A DNA stretch of 64,000 nt from Gigaspora margarita (Eukaryota; Glomeromycota; Glomeromycetes; Diversisporales; Gigasporaceae). Position 1 is the first letter of the stretch, and each line of letters starts with the position of its first letter. The stretch is taken from the NCBI GenBank assembly GCA_009809945.1, contig WTPW01000620.1, forward strand, positions 274,064 through 338,063. The letters run 5' to 3'. Under the pieces are notes generated by a model that did no database searches, was not told where the DNA came from, and worked only from the letters and a program-made list of their open reading frames with translations. Positions 23,524-33,785 of this stretch are shown here, one piece after another. The position numbers and the translations under genes are program-made.

Positions 23524-23725
23524 GTAATGTGAGTAATCGAAATGATGTTAAGTGCCCCAGGAGGTCGCATGTCAACACCAATAGTGGCACCAAGGCCACT
23601 ACCTTCTGGGTGTAACCTGGAGCCCAGGAGCGGTTACCGGAGGGGCGTCAAGTTAAGTTATAACGTAAGATCGATTACTCATTACTTACACCTTTTTAAC
23701 TTGACCGTTACACGGCGACGATAAA
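23524..23725. repeat. GC-rich block flanked by inverted repeats (left arm)
   Basis: GTAATGTGAGTAATCG at the start and CGATTACTCATTAC at the end bracket about 130 bases that are far richer in GC than their surroundings (GGAGCCCAGGAGCGGTTACC). The right arm copy at 51200-51395 is nearly identical, with one side ending in a run of T. It could be a MITE or a structured RNA; not a tRNA or 5S rRNA. Confidence 0.5.
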
Positions 23726-23912
23726 ATAAAAAATATAAAAAGTGTATAATAAATTATTAGAAAAAAAAAAATTGTGTAAAAAGATAAAAATTTATAAATA
23801 CGAATAGAAAGAGATATTAAAAATTATAAAAATGTGATTCTGAAGATAAAAACAGGTAAGGGAAAAAAGTGATCTATATATACCTTTTTTATCGACACGT
23901 TCTTCAAAAGTA

Positions 23913-24060
23913 AACGCGATACAAATTAGATTCAAAACAGATGAACGTGGTACAAAAATGGATGAACGCGATACAAATTAGATTCAAAACAGATGAACGC
24001 GGTACAAAAATGGATGAATGCGAAAAAAACGGATGAACATGGTACAAATTTAGTAATCGT
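23913..24060. repeat. About 46-bp direct repeats (left arm)
   Basis: Units containing GATACAAATTAGATTCAAAA and CAGATGAACGCGGTACAAAA repeat two to three times with decay. The right-arm counterpart is about 50880-51020. Confidence 0.65.
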
Positions 24061-24135
24061 TACAAGCCATATGACCTTATGACCCGTCTAATTTGATAAC
24101 GAAACACCCCTGAAGTTGGGTCACTCGTAATCTTA

Positions 24136-24483
24136 TGTAATGGTGCACTGGGTACTNGATCACGGATAACAAGAATACTGNGTTAGATAGTTTATTNAAC
24201 AGACTAAGGTAACAAGTACATTTTCCTTCTTCTAATACGATTTGACTATTATGACTATATTATTCATATAACGATAATACCAATTAATAACTTTTCTATG
24301 CGATAACACTAATTAATAACCTGATCAATAACTAATCTGGATCGGGTCTGGTCTGAGCTATGAGCTAGTTCGGGCTCTAGACAAAACTATTTCACGGGTC
24401 ACGGGCTTGGGGCTTGATTGAGCACGGGTCGGAACTTGAGCCGTGACATCCCGTTGATCGATCATGGGTTGGGGGCTTAAACA
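24136..24483 (-). repeat. 3' LTR of left chromovirus
   Basis: 348 bp, TG...CA ends on the element strand (TGTTTAAGCC...CATTACA). Shorter than the 5' LTR by internal indels. Flanked outside by TAAGATTACGAG. Confidence 0.8.
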
Positions 24484-24499
24484 ATGATATTATCTCCCA

Positions 24500-24770
24500 T
24501 TTCTTCGCACCTTTTGTTTTTTTGCACATCTTTGAAAAATTCGGCCCGGCTTAGTTGAATACCGCCAATGGAACTTTCGAATAGCTTCTTGTGCATTTAA
24601 AACATTCTTAGCTGGTTCCCAGGAACGTTCGTTTGGGTCGTACCAGTGTCGTACCCCTTTCAATCTACTAGATAATGGAGCTTTTGCCGAATTTTTCGAG
24701 AATCTAGTACTGTATTTCGTTGACTTCATACTCTGGCACTCCTTCCACGATTTCAGGAGTGGGGTGTTTG
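24500..24770 (-). pseudogene. Chromodomain-containing end of integrase (left)
   Basis: Across frames the minus strand reads PEYEVNEILDSRK, then KGYDPNERSWEPAKNV and LNAQEAIRKFH: a typical integrase-fused chromodomain that targets insertion to marked chromatin. Frameshifts break it. Confidence 0.7.
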
Positions 24771-24779
24771 AAGTCTTCC

Positions 24780-25398
24780 TGGGAATATCATTAGCAATGT
24801 AAGGCTCCAAAAGAGATACGTGAATTGCTTGTAACATTCTTGTACAGCCCTCAATTCTCGTACAAGGCTTTCTTTAATCAGCTGCAACTGAGTCACTTTG
24901 TCTTCTGCAAATGGTACCACTGGGTTTGTAGGTACGTACAGGTCGAAACGGGGATAAAACCCATAATTCGCGAAGAAAGGTGCCTCCTTTGTTGACGCAT
25001 GGACAGAGTTGTAAGAAAATTCTGCCAGAGGTAAGAGATCGTACCAGTCATCTTGTTGATAATTTGTCATGCACCTCAAGTATTGCTCTAACACTTAATT
25101 TACCCGCTTACTTTGTCCGTCCGTCTGAGGGTGAAATGCTGAAGACAGGTTAACTTTTGTGCCCAGGAGCGCAAACAAACGTTCCAGAATCGTAAAGCAA
25201 ATTGTGGCCCCTGTCTAAAACTATTTGAACTGGAATTCCATGAAGAGGAATTACTTCTCTAAGTATTAGCAGTGTTGTTTGCTCCGCATTAATATTTTTA
25301 TTGCAGGCGATAAAGTGGGACATCTTCGTCAATCGATCTATGACAACTAGAATAGAGTCAACGCCCGAAGATGTAGGTAGGTCCGTTATGAAGTCCAT
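24780..25398 (-). pseudogene. Integrase catalytic core (left), inactive
   Basis: MDFITDLPTSSGVDSILVVI and DRLTKMSHF give the first catalytic Asp region, and VLDRGHNLL the second. The block normally ending in the catalytic Glu reads HPQTDGQSKRVN followed by a stop: Lys replaces Glu, and a CAA-type codon has become TAA. The sequence continues VLEQYLR and DWYDLLPLAEFSYNSVHAST. Catalytically dead as read. Confidence 0.8.
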
Positions 25399-25407
25399 GA
25401 ATATGGA

Positions 25408-25683
25408 CTACCATGGATGTGAAGGAACTGGAAGAAGTAACAATAGCCCCTGAGGGTGATGCTGCGGAGTTTTGGACCTGGAACATGTATCACAAGTACT
25501 AATGCACCTTCGCATGAAAGGCTGAAGTTTTGGCCACCAAAAATCCCTAGTTACTAACTCCACAGTTTTCATTACNNCAAAGTGCCNNGCCATAACCGAG
25601 TCATGTNNTGTTCGGAGTATCTCTAGTNTTTCTGGTGTTNGANGAACGTACAACAATCCATTACGGTAAATTAACCCATCCAT
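25408..25683 (-). pseudogene. Integrase HHCC zinc-binding domain (left)
   Basis: MDGLIYRNGLLYV leads to a His-rich stretch interrupted by ambiguous bases, then VTRDFWWPKLQPFMRRCI and CDTCSRSK (the Cys pair). Normal position just upstream of the integrase core. Confidence 0.75.
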
Positions 25684-25920
25684 ATATGAGAATTTACGAT
25701 ATTTAGGTTTGGGGCCTTGTGTTTTTGTTTGGGTCTTGCAAATATGTTATAACATTCCAAGCTAATTGATCATTCTTTAACTGAGAACGAATACGGTCTT
25801 GCAAGGATATAACTTTATGACGGGGGACGAGATTAAATTAAATGTTATTTCTTCCTCATGGTCCCTACAATAAAGCGTCATCATGGGTAACAGCCCCCGA
25901 AGAGATTTTCCGGCCATCTA

Positions 25921-26139
25921 TTACATCAACAGACAAAGGAGGCTCCTTTGTTTTGCAAGGTATGCGGTAAGTTTGGGCCAACATTCATCCAATAAACAGG
26001 CCGAAGCACCTGAATCAATCAATGCATCAACCGATTTATGAGACTGATTGGGAAATGATAGAGTTACTGGCAAGGTGAAAGTATTTATTGGAGCATGTAT
26101 GAAATGTATTTTGGTTATCGAAGCTAAATTTCTCTCCAA
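25921..26139 (-). pseudogene. Retroviral-type aspartic protease fragment (left)
   Basis: ALIDSGASACLLD carries the DSG active-site triad of retroelement proteases. The fragment ends soon after and runs into the deletion that removed reverse transcriptase. Confidence 0.75.
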
Positions 26140-26150
26140 TTGCAGTTCCC

Positions 26151-27104
26151 CTACTGCAGCTGGACCTCCTCTTTTCCCGAATTCTCCTTTAAATTTATTG
26201 TTACGGCACTAACTTTGTACCGACCCTTGCCCTTTTTAAGACAGTTCTTGGCTATATGCCCGGGTTCGCCGCAATAGAGACCAAGGTTGTTTATGCGACG
26301 TCTTCTCTTTTCTTCCTCTGTTAAAGTCCTTGTTTGGATAGTGTCCAATTGCATTGGCTCAGGGGAAGAGGTCGAAACCTTAGGAGTGTTAATTGGTTGG
26401 ATCCAATTCGGAAAAGGGTTCAATTGGCGTTCTTGTCGTCTTTCAAATAGTCTATTGTCACCTTGAACATCTTTTGTTACAGCGTCATTTGGTGAAGTTG
26501 GGACTTTCATTGTCAGCAGCAAGTCCTTCACATCGTCACGAAAACCCGCCCTAAATTGATCTACCAGAGCTACTTCACCCCACTCAAGATCACCAGCGAT
26601 TTGCCGAAATTCTGAGGCGTAAGTTGTGGCAGGTTTGGACCCCTGACCAAGTTTCCGAATTTTGTTAGCAGCGGTCCTGACTTTATCCGCATCTCCAAAG
26701 GTTGCTTCGAATTCTGTGATCAAACCGTCAAAATCCTCAAGCAATGTGGAGTTCCTCTCTAATAGTGAGGCGAACCAAGACAACGCAGGCCCTGTGAACA
26801 AGCTTCCTAAGAGGCCAACTTGGGTTCTTTCATTAGGATAACGATTGGGTTGCATACGGATAATTAAACGAACTTGATTTAGGAATCCTCTAAACTTGTT
26901 CCGGGATCTGTCAAATTTATCAGGGAGACTCATTTTGGGTTCTTTCTGTGGGAAATTAGTCACATCTGATTTGGAATCTCTGGTTTTGAAGCTGCTCAAA
27001 TAGGTCTCGAATGGCTGCGTTTTCCTCACGAAGGGCTGGTTTTCTTGTTGAATTTGTTGTAATGCGGCCACAATAGCTTGGAGGTCTGGTATTTGTTCCG
27101 TCAT
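26151..27104 (-). CDS. Gag polyprotein of left chromovirus (intact frame, mutated zinc knuckle)
   Basis: 317 codons. The N-terminal half has KMSLPDKFDRSRNKFRGFL and LGSLFTGPALSWFASLLE, as in the Ty3/gypsy Gag capsid (retrotrans_gag) fold. The C-terminal CCHC knuckle reads GLYCGEPGHIAKNC: the first Cys is Gly here, whereas the right-arm copy retains CLYCGVPGHIAKNC. The frame is intact although the element is otherwise dead. Expression unknown. Confidence 0.8.
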   Translation of the reverse strand: MTEQIPDLQAIVAALQQIQQENQPFVRKTQPFETYLSSFKTRDSKSDVTNFPQKEPKMSLPDKFDRSRNKFRGFLNQVRLIIRMQPNRYPNERTQVGLLGSLFTGPALSWFASLLERNSTLLEDFDGLITEFEATFGDADKVRTAANKIRKLGQGSKPATTYASEFRQIAGDLEWGEVALVDQFRAGFRDDVKDLLLTMKVPTSPNDAVTKDVQGDNRLFERRQERQLNPFPNWIQPINTPKVSTSSPEPMQLDTIQTRTLTEEEKRRRRINNLGLYCGEPGHIAKNCLKKGKGRYKVSAVTINLKENSGKEEVQLQ

Positions 27105-27333
27105 GCTTGATGTACCAGTGTTGTCAAGTTTTTTTATTTTTTATTTTTTGTTTTGTTAACAGAATTTTATTACGGAGTGAATCAAAGATTTAACAGGGAT
27201 AGTTTGAGGACCACAGAAGGTTTTTTTTTTTTGAGCAGTATAAACGTAATGTTACTATGTAATTGTTTGTGTGTGCAATAATTTACAACGGCAATATAAG
27301 CAAGACCGGGTTTTAATATTAGTCTGCTCAAAC

Positions 27334-27719
27334 TGTAATGGTGCACTGGGTACTGGATCACGGATCAAAGAATGCCAGAGCGACAACAAGAATACTTGGT
27401 TAGATAGTTTATTGAACAAACTAAGGTAACAAGTACATTTTCCTTCTTCTTTTATTGCTATCGCTATATTACTAATTACTAATACGATTTGACTATTATG
27501 ACTATATTATTCATGCAAGATAATATGACTACATTTTCTATGCGGTAATACTAATTAATAACCTGATCAATAACTAATCTGGATCAGATCTGGTCTGAGC
27601 TGAGCTGCGAGCTAGTTCGGGCTCTAGACAAAACTACTTCACGGGTCACGGGATTTGGGCTTGATCGAGCACAGATCGGAACTTGGGCCGTAACATCCCG
27701 TGACATCACGGGCTTGGGT
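27334..27719 (-). repeat. 5' LTR of left chromovirus
   Basis: About 386 bp; lacks the TG tip and abuts the hAT-like element W (TAGGG at 27720). The leader after the LTR (GTTTGAGCAGACTAATATTA) shows no obvious initiator-Met tRNA primer site. Confidence 0.75.
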
Positions 27720-27728
27720 TAGGGTGAT

Positions 27729-28266
27729 CAGGGACACAGAAAAATATCGATTTGATTTGGCAAAAATATCTATCGATATAATCAAAATATCGATTTATAT
27801 CAATATGCCCGTGATTGACCAATAAGAATTTAAGATTTGGTGTAATATTAATAACGTGATCAGTATATAAGTTCATGTTTTTCGGAAAGTTAACAGAAAT
27901 TTTTGTTTGTTGATTGTCTACATTTCTGACAGTTTAGGTTGTCAAACAGTGTTATGAATTCAAAAAATTTTTATTCACACAAACGCAAAAAAAAAAATGC
28001 ACAAAAAAAAAGATTATACGCGCGTTATATATACGGGAAGCCCCAATATATGCGCAAATTTAAATCTATGTGCGCTGCACCTACTGCGCAAATCCAATTT
28101 ACTGTTGCCAAACTCATATTGCTCAGCCAAAATTTACTTTTAATTTTGCCTGAAGTGGCATAGTTAGACCGCATAAAAAATTGTAAAAATATCGATTTCC
28201 CTATGATTTGGCTTAAAATATCGATTTATATTGATCTATATAAATCAATATTTTTCTGTGTCCCTG
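27729..28266. mobile_element. hAT-like element Z (left arm)
   Basis: Ends CAGGGACACAGAAAAATATC and the complement (TATTTTTCTGTGTCCCTG). The right-arm copy (45023-45536) keeps both 8-bp target duplications ATCATAAT; here only the right one (ATTATGAT, 28267-28274) remains. A 74-codon frame inside is A-rich and unlikely to be coding. Confidence 0.8.
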
Positions 28267-28274
28267 ATTATGAT

Positions 28275-29424
28275 GCGAGTATGCATGCGGCAAACTGTAA
28301 AAATTTGGTTATCGATGATCCACCTTATTTAGCAATGATCGTTAGTTAGTAGAATTATTCGTATCGATATACAGTTGTATATATCTGTATATTATTAATC
28401 AATTATTACTAGGAACCGGACTCTGTTAAGAGTCTGAAGCATAAATATTTATTATACAATTGTTTATTTTAAAAAAATATATATGTTCTGCATTATGAAA
28501 TTTTGGTTGATTTTGAATTGATCTAAGTCATTCTTAAATTTCCACTAGTTTAAGAATAACTTAGGCCAATTCTTAATGCAATTTATTATTGAACTTCATT
28601 AATACTACAAAATTTAATAAAAAATATGAACTTAGAATTATTAAATTTTATTATATTACAAAAAAAATATATATTGTGTATTATATAGTTAAATTAATTA
28701 TATTAATTCATATAAAAAAAATATGTTTTTGAATATTTAACTTTTTCTTTTTTTTATTATTAATTCTTAATATGGAATAATACAACTTTCTTGAAATATT
28801 TGACTTAATATTAGAAACATTTATTTGTCAAAAGAAAAACAAACATTCTTTAATGGATTGAAATAAATATAATTAATGTTTAAAAATCCATGCAAATCAC
28901 ATAAATATTGGATAATTCATAATTTTAAATTCTTTATATTGATGTAATTAAAAACTTCATTAATTAAGCTAATTGAAAATAACCCAGAGATGCAAGCTTA
29001 TTTTATTAAAAATTTTTATAAATTGTAAGTAACAAAGCATGCTAGTTAAGACAAAAAACCTAATGAAAAATTTTTTTTACTATGCTTATGTTTTTTTTAA
29101 ATATAATAACTTTTATTTACTTTAAAAAAAAATATTGATAAAAATTAATTAATAAATTATTTAATAAACTTTATGATAATGAAATAATTTCAAAGATTAT
29201 ATAATTAGCCAATCAGAAGAATAGTAAAAATTTGGTTTGTTATTAATATGTCACTGTATGTAATATGGTTAAATATGTGGCATGACAAACACATTATATA
29301 ATAATCACATAATCAAATTTATTTTCATGTATCTAAAAATATAGTGTCTTTAGCTACGCTTCAGACAATAAAGTATTCATGTTCGTAGTTATAGATTAAT
29401 TTAAAATTATGTGTATTTATTTTA
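28275..29424. other. Interior of element W, non-coding (left arm)
   Basis: AT-rich sequence mirrored at 43853-45014. No frame or structure beyond the arm-to-arm match. Confidence 0.6.
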
Positions 29425-30860
29425 GGGATTACTTTTTATATCTCCTCAAATTTGCTATTCATACCTTCCTACAGATTTAATTTTTTTTTAAATTTTGAGC
29501 AAAGATATCTTAGTAACTACCAAATCAAATCTAACAAACTTTTTTAAAAAAAATTCTATAGGTTTGTAAAATTCAAACAGAAAAAAATTTATCGAATATG
29601 GCCTATTAGTTGCTAAAATATCTTTGCTCAAAGTTTGAAAAAAATCAAAATATCTATTAAAACAAACTATACAAAATTTCTTTAATTTTGAGTGAAGATA
29701 TCTTAGTAACTACTGGAACAAATTCAATGAACTTTTTTTTTTGTTTGAATTCTAAAAATATATAGAATTCAAATAAAAAAAATTTATTAAATTTGAATTG
29801 ATAGTTACTAGGTTATCTTCACTTAAAGTTTTAAAAAAATTCAAAACGTATATTAAAACAAATGCTATGCCAAACTTTTTCTAAACTTTGAGTGAAAATA
29901 TCTTAGCAACAATCAAGCCAAATTCGATAAACTTTTTTTATTTGAAGTTTATGAATATATAGAATTCAAATAAAAAAGTTAATCGAGTCTGGCTTGATGG
30001 TTGCTAAGATATTTTCACTCAAAGTTTAAAAAAAATTTTGGTATAGTATTTGTTTTGATATATGTTTTGAATTTTGTTTAAAACTTTGAGCAAAGATAAC
30101 CCAGTAACTATCAAGTCAAATTTAATAAATTTTTTTATTTAATTCTATAGATTCATAGAATTCAAATAAAAAAAAGCTCATTGAATTTGGTCTAGTAGTT
30201 GCTAAAATATCTTCACTCAAAGTTTTAAAAAATTTAAAACGTATATCAAAACAATGCTATGCCAAATATTTTTTTAAATTTGAGTGAAAATATCTTAGCA
30301 ACCATCAAGCCAAATTCAATGAACTTTTTTTATTTGAATTCTATATATTTATAAAATTCAAATAAAATAAGTTCATTGAATTTGGCTTAATAGTTGCTAA
30401 GATATTTTCACTTAAAGTTTAAAAAAAATTTTAGTACATTTGTTTTGATATAAATTTGAATTTTTTTAAAACTTTGAACAAAGGTAATCCAGTAACTATC
30501 AAGTCAAATTTAATAAATTTTTTTTATTTAAATTCTATATATTCTTAGAGTTCAAATAAAAAAAGTTTATTGAATTTGGCCCAGTAGTTGCTAAGATATC
30601 TTTGCTCAAAGTTTAAAAAAATTTTGTATAGTTTGTTTTAATAGATATTTTGATTTTTTTCAAACTTTGAGCAAAAATATCTTAGCAACTACTGGGCCAA
30701 ATTTGATGAACTTTTTTTTGTTTGAATTTTACAAACCTATAGAATTTAAAAAAAATAGTTTGTTGGATTTGGCCTAGTAGTTGCTAAGATATCTTTGCTC
30801 AAAGTTTAAAAAATCTGCAGGAGGTATAAATAGAAAATTTGGGATATAAAAAGTAATCCC
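29425..30860. mobile_element. Foldback element S made of palindromic modules
   Basis: Ends GGGATTACTTTTTATAT and its complement, followed inward by CTATTCATACC and AGATT. Flanking 9-mers TTTATTTTA and CTTATTTTA differ by one base, suggesting a Mutator-like 9-bp target duplication. The interior is a chain of about 190-bp modules, each of the form TTTGAGCAAAGATATCTTAG..AAATTC..ATTTGAATTCTAT and its mirror. No coding sequence. Confidence 0.7.
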
Positions 30861-31329
30861 CTTATTTTAAATCAAAATAAAAATTACATAATTTATTTTA
30901 AGTAAATTCTACTTTGGTTATAAATATAGTATTCAAATGTGAAATCTTAATGAATCTGATAATTATTTCAAATACAGTACATCAATTAATCCAAATCAAT
31001 ATAATTAAAAAAAATTAATGAATAATATAGTTTTAAATAGCTACTCCAAGTATATACTTTGATTAATAAACGTATATATACCAAAATTCTTATAATCTAA
31101 ATAACTTACTTCAAATATTTTATAAACTGATAAAACTTTCTTCAAGCATAAATAGCTTATATTAAATGATTCATAAATCAAATAGCTTATTCTAGTCGCT
31201 ACATAAACTCTAATAGCTTATTCAAAATGCTTCAGCTAATAAAAATTCACATATCAGAAAGTCTTCATGAATCTAAATAACTTTAATTTATTATTCAATA
31301 TCAAAAATAAAAGTATTATAAAGAGTATA
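30861..31329. other. AT-rich interior of W
   Basis: Contains loose repeats of AATAGCTTATT every 30-40 bases (31150-31230). No gene. Confidence 0.5.
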
Positions 31330-31462
31330 TTGGGTGTTCCAAAAGTTTTTATATACATTCCTCTTTTTTTTTGTGTTTTATAAATAATTATTGTAATTTC
31401 TATATATATGGTTACTTTAAAAAAAAAAAAAAGCTGTATATAGAAACTTTTGGAACACCCAG
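31330..31462. mobile_element. TA-flanked MITE, 133 bp
   Basis: Inverted ends TTGGGTGTTCCAAAAGTTT and CTGGGTGTTCCAAAAGTTT, flanked by TA on both sides: a Tc1/mariner-type MITE. Confidence 0.8.
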
Positions 31463-32097
31463 TATAAATAATTGTCTTCTATAATAGATATATTATATTT
31501 TAGACCCAAACATATACTATGAATCTTTATTAATAAAATGTAATTTTACAATATAATTACTATACCCAGAATTTATTAAAATATTTCAAACTTGATAAAA
31601 TATAACAGATCTGGGCTTGTATAACTATTTGCATTGTTACAATTTCTGTGATTCTTAGACCTTGACCCATCAATAGCTTAACCAATATGAAATAAGTAAA
31701 AATCTGGCTTTTGTCAAGAGTACTATAAAAAAAAATATACTTAAAATATTATTTTAGTTGACAAATTTATTCTTCTAATTTTAAGAAATATTTTTAACTT
31801 TGGGTTTTATTTAATTTTTGAAGATAGCTTAAAATGCGAGATTCATTGAGATAATTAAAAGTAGACAATTTAAACTAGCTATTTGTATATCATTTAGTAG
31901 TAGATGAATATATAAAATTTTATGAAACCTTTCACAGAAGAGATCATAATAAAACATGACAAAGCCAATTAAATTTTGCTAATCTATATAGTGATTATGA
32001 TTTTTATGATTTTCATATTTGGTATATGACCTGACTGAAATTTACATAAAATATTTAAAAAATTATTATAAATATATTATTTATAATTTAATTTGTA
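31463..32097. other. AT-rich interior of W
   Basis: No gene, RNA or repeat structure recognised. Confidence 0.5.
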
Positions 32098-32597
32098 ATC
32101 CACCTGGGAACCAGTGAAAAATCATGTGATTTTTGATGATTTTCACCATTAAATTTTGGCTCTTTCAGAATCTGGTATTTCCCTAAGGACAAATCGATTC
32201 CGTACTAAGTAAACCTCCCTTATGCACATAATAAATGTTGTAAAAAAGAAAAATATGAGCATAATAGTAGTTTGAAATATTAAAATCGGCTCAGTGAATC
32301 ATAAGATATAGATATATTTGTCCTCATGACTATATGACATAAACAAAAAAGAAACAAATAGTCGTAAAACAAAAATACTCATATCTTATGATCTGCTAAA
32401 CTGATTTTAATATTTCAACAACTATTATGATTATAATTTTCTTCTCTACAATGTTTGTTATGCGCACAAGAAAGATTTGCTTAGTACAAAGTAGATTTAT
32501 TCTTAGAAAACACCATATTCCAAAAAAGAAAAAAATTACATAATAAACATATCTCCGCAGTTTACTATGTTTTTTTACTAGTTCCTAGGTGGATCAT
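32098..32597. mobile_element. 500-bp foldback element with a nearby empty site
   Basis: Ends ATCCACCTGGGAACCAGTGA and ATCCACCTAGGAACTAGTAA in opposite orientation, with internal mirror segments around 32225 and 32470. The related copy at 33720-33785 lacks it: TATTTATAATTTAACAACTA runs straight through. Confidence 0.75.
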
Positions 32598-33064
32598 GAA
32601 TTAACAACTATATGAATACTCAGATAAGATATTGAAATTTAAATATCCTTTTAGGTTTTTTATCTTGTATATTAATATATAGTATATGTGTATATAGACT
32701 GCTTAAAATTGATCAAAGAAAATTATTTAAAATGCTATGATTGGTTATTTGTCCTATATATATATAGAGTTTGAAACCAGTTTAGTTTTTCATATGCTAA
32801 CTGATTATGCTAGTTTTAATTATTAAAAATATTAATTTCAAATTCTAGCTTTTTATTCTATTTTAAATAATTTTATTGGCCACAAACTAGTATACTCATA
32901 TTATATAAATTATTATATAAAATGGCCCAAATTATACAACTTTATGTGATGTATAATACATATATGGTACAGATCAAATTATGTGTATATTATGCTACAT
33001 CATAATCCTAAACACCATACCACTAAAATTGATTTTTGAAAAAAGCCTATTTCATCTTCATTAG

Positions 33065-33349
33065 TATGGTTTCTCAAATTCAAATCAATCAAATATCAGG
33101 TCAATTTAAATTTGATCAAATCAAATTGATCCTGATTTGAATTTGATTTGATTCAAACATTTGGATTTGAATTTGATTTGAATTTGAATTTTTAATAGTA
33201 ATTTTTAAATCAAATCAAATATTTGTCAAATCAAATCAAATTTGGTCAAATTTGAATTTGATCAAATCAAATATAGTCAAATTTGAATTTGAATTTGATC
33301 AAATATTTGATTTAAATATTTGAAGATCAAATCAAATTGTGGAACCCTA
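33065..33349. mobile_element. hAT-like MITE, family P (copy 3)
   Basis: Same GAATTTGA/CAAATCAAA interior as copies 1 and 2; ends TATGGTTTCTC and GGAACCCTA; flanking 8-mers TTCATTAG and TTCATGAG differ by one base. Confidence 0.75.
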
Positions 33350-33785
33350 TTCATGAGAGAAAATTAAAATTTTTTATAAGAAAAAACAAATAAAATTTAT
33401 ATAAATATATTTCTTATAATTTCATCTATTCAAAAAAAGTAACAAATAATTTTGTCCTTCAAGTAAAATAGATCAAAAACAATTTTGTTTTCAAATTTTA
33501 ATTTCAGGTTTTCAAACCTGAAATAATTTCATCCTTATATATAGACTTGATCGATTATAGATTGAAGTAAGGATATGAGTAGAGTGTTCAGGATTATAAT
33601 GCGAGGATAGCCAAATTATGCATATGGCAAACTGTAAATTATACAATTATACAAGTTTTAGGCTTAAAATATGTAGTATATTATGTGCTACACTACAAAT
33701 TATATAAAATATACAAAAAATTTCTATAAATATATTATTTATAATTTAACAACTATGTAAATACTCAGATAAGATATTGAAATTG

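Larger units (their letters stand above)
24136..27719 (-). mobile_element. Chromovirus (Ty3/gypsy) retrotransposon lacking RT (left arm)
   Basis: Minus-strand element, about 3.6 kb. The 3' LTR is 24136-24483 and the 5' LTR 27334-27719, sharing CCAGTGCACCATTACA ends. Order of parts: Gag, aspartic protease, a jump with no reverse transcriptase or RNase H, integrase HHCC domain, integrase core, chromodomain. Full chromoviruses are usually 5-6 kb. The same deletion is present in the right-arm copy, so it predates the inverted duplication. Ambiguous bases cluster in this copy (24157, 24181, 25576-25643). Confidence 0.85.
20483..30690 (+). repeat. Left arm of giant inverted repeat
   Basis: Matches the reverse complement of 42582-55318 in order throughout. 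Example anchors are CTATTAAACAACTTAGTA (20511) against TACTAAGTTGTTTAATAG (55245), the RINGv gene, the chromovirus and the foldback element S. Divergence is visible every few tens of bases, with many indels. Outer boundary is set where alignment fades near the STI1-like 5' end; the inner boundary is where the right arm is cut by element T. Confidence 0.9.
27720..33018. mobile_element. hAT-like element W with nested insertions
   Basis: The left end TAGGGTGT(CC)AGGATTATGATGCG is split by element Z and by a 12-base deletion. The right end at 33000-33018 reads CATAATCCTAAACACCATA, its near-complement. The last 330 bp are repeated in the sibling copy W' (33580-35675). Nested in it are Z (27729-28266), foldback S (29425-30860), a TA MITE (31330-31462) and a 500-bp foldback (32098-32597). 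No transposase recognised. Confidence 0.55.

Noticed and set aside
23540-23700. 5S rRNA or tRNA in the GC-rich block
   Set aside because: No internal control boxes in the right order and no matching fold; kept only as an unassigned structured block.
24780-25398. RIP-type mutation of the chromovirus
   Set aside because: A few C-to-T or G-to-A changes (CAA to TAA, Glu to Lys) are visible but indels are as common; no dinucleotide bias was measured.
27939-28163. 74-codon frame in element Z, also open at 45147-45383
   Set aside because: Lys-rich from A runs, inside a small hAT-like element, and differing by indels between arms; no domain recognised.
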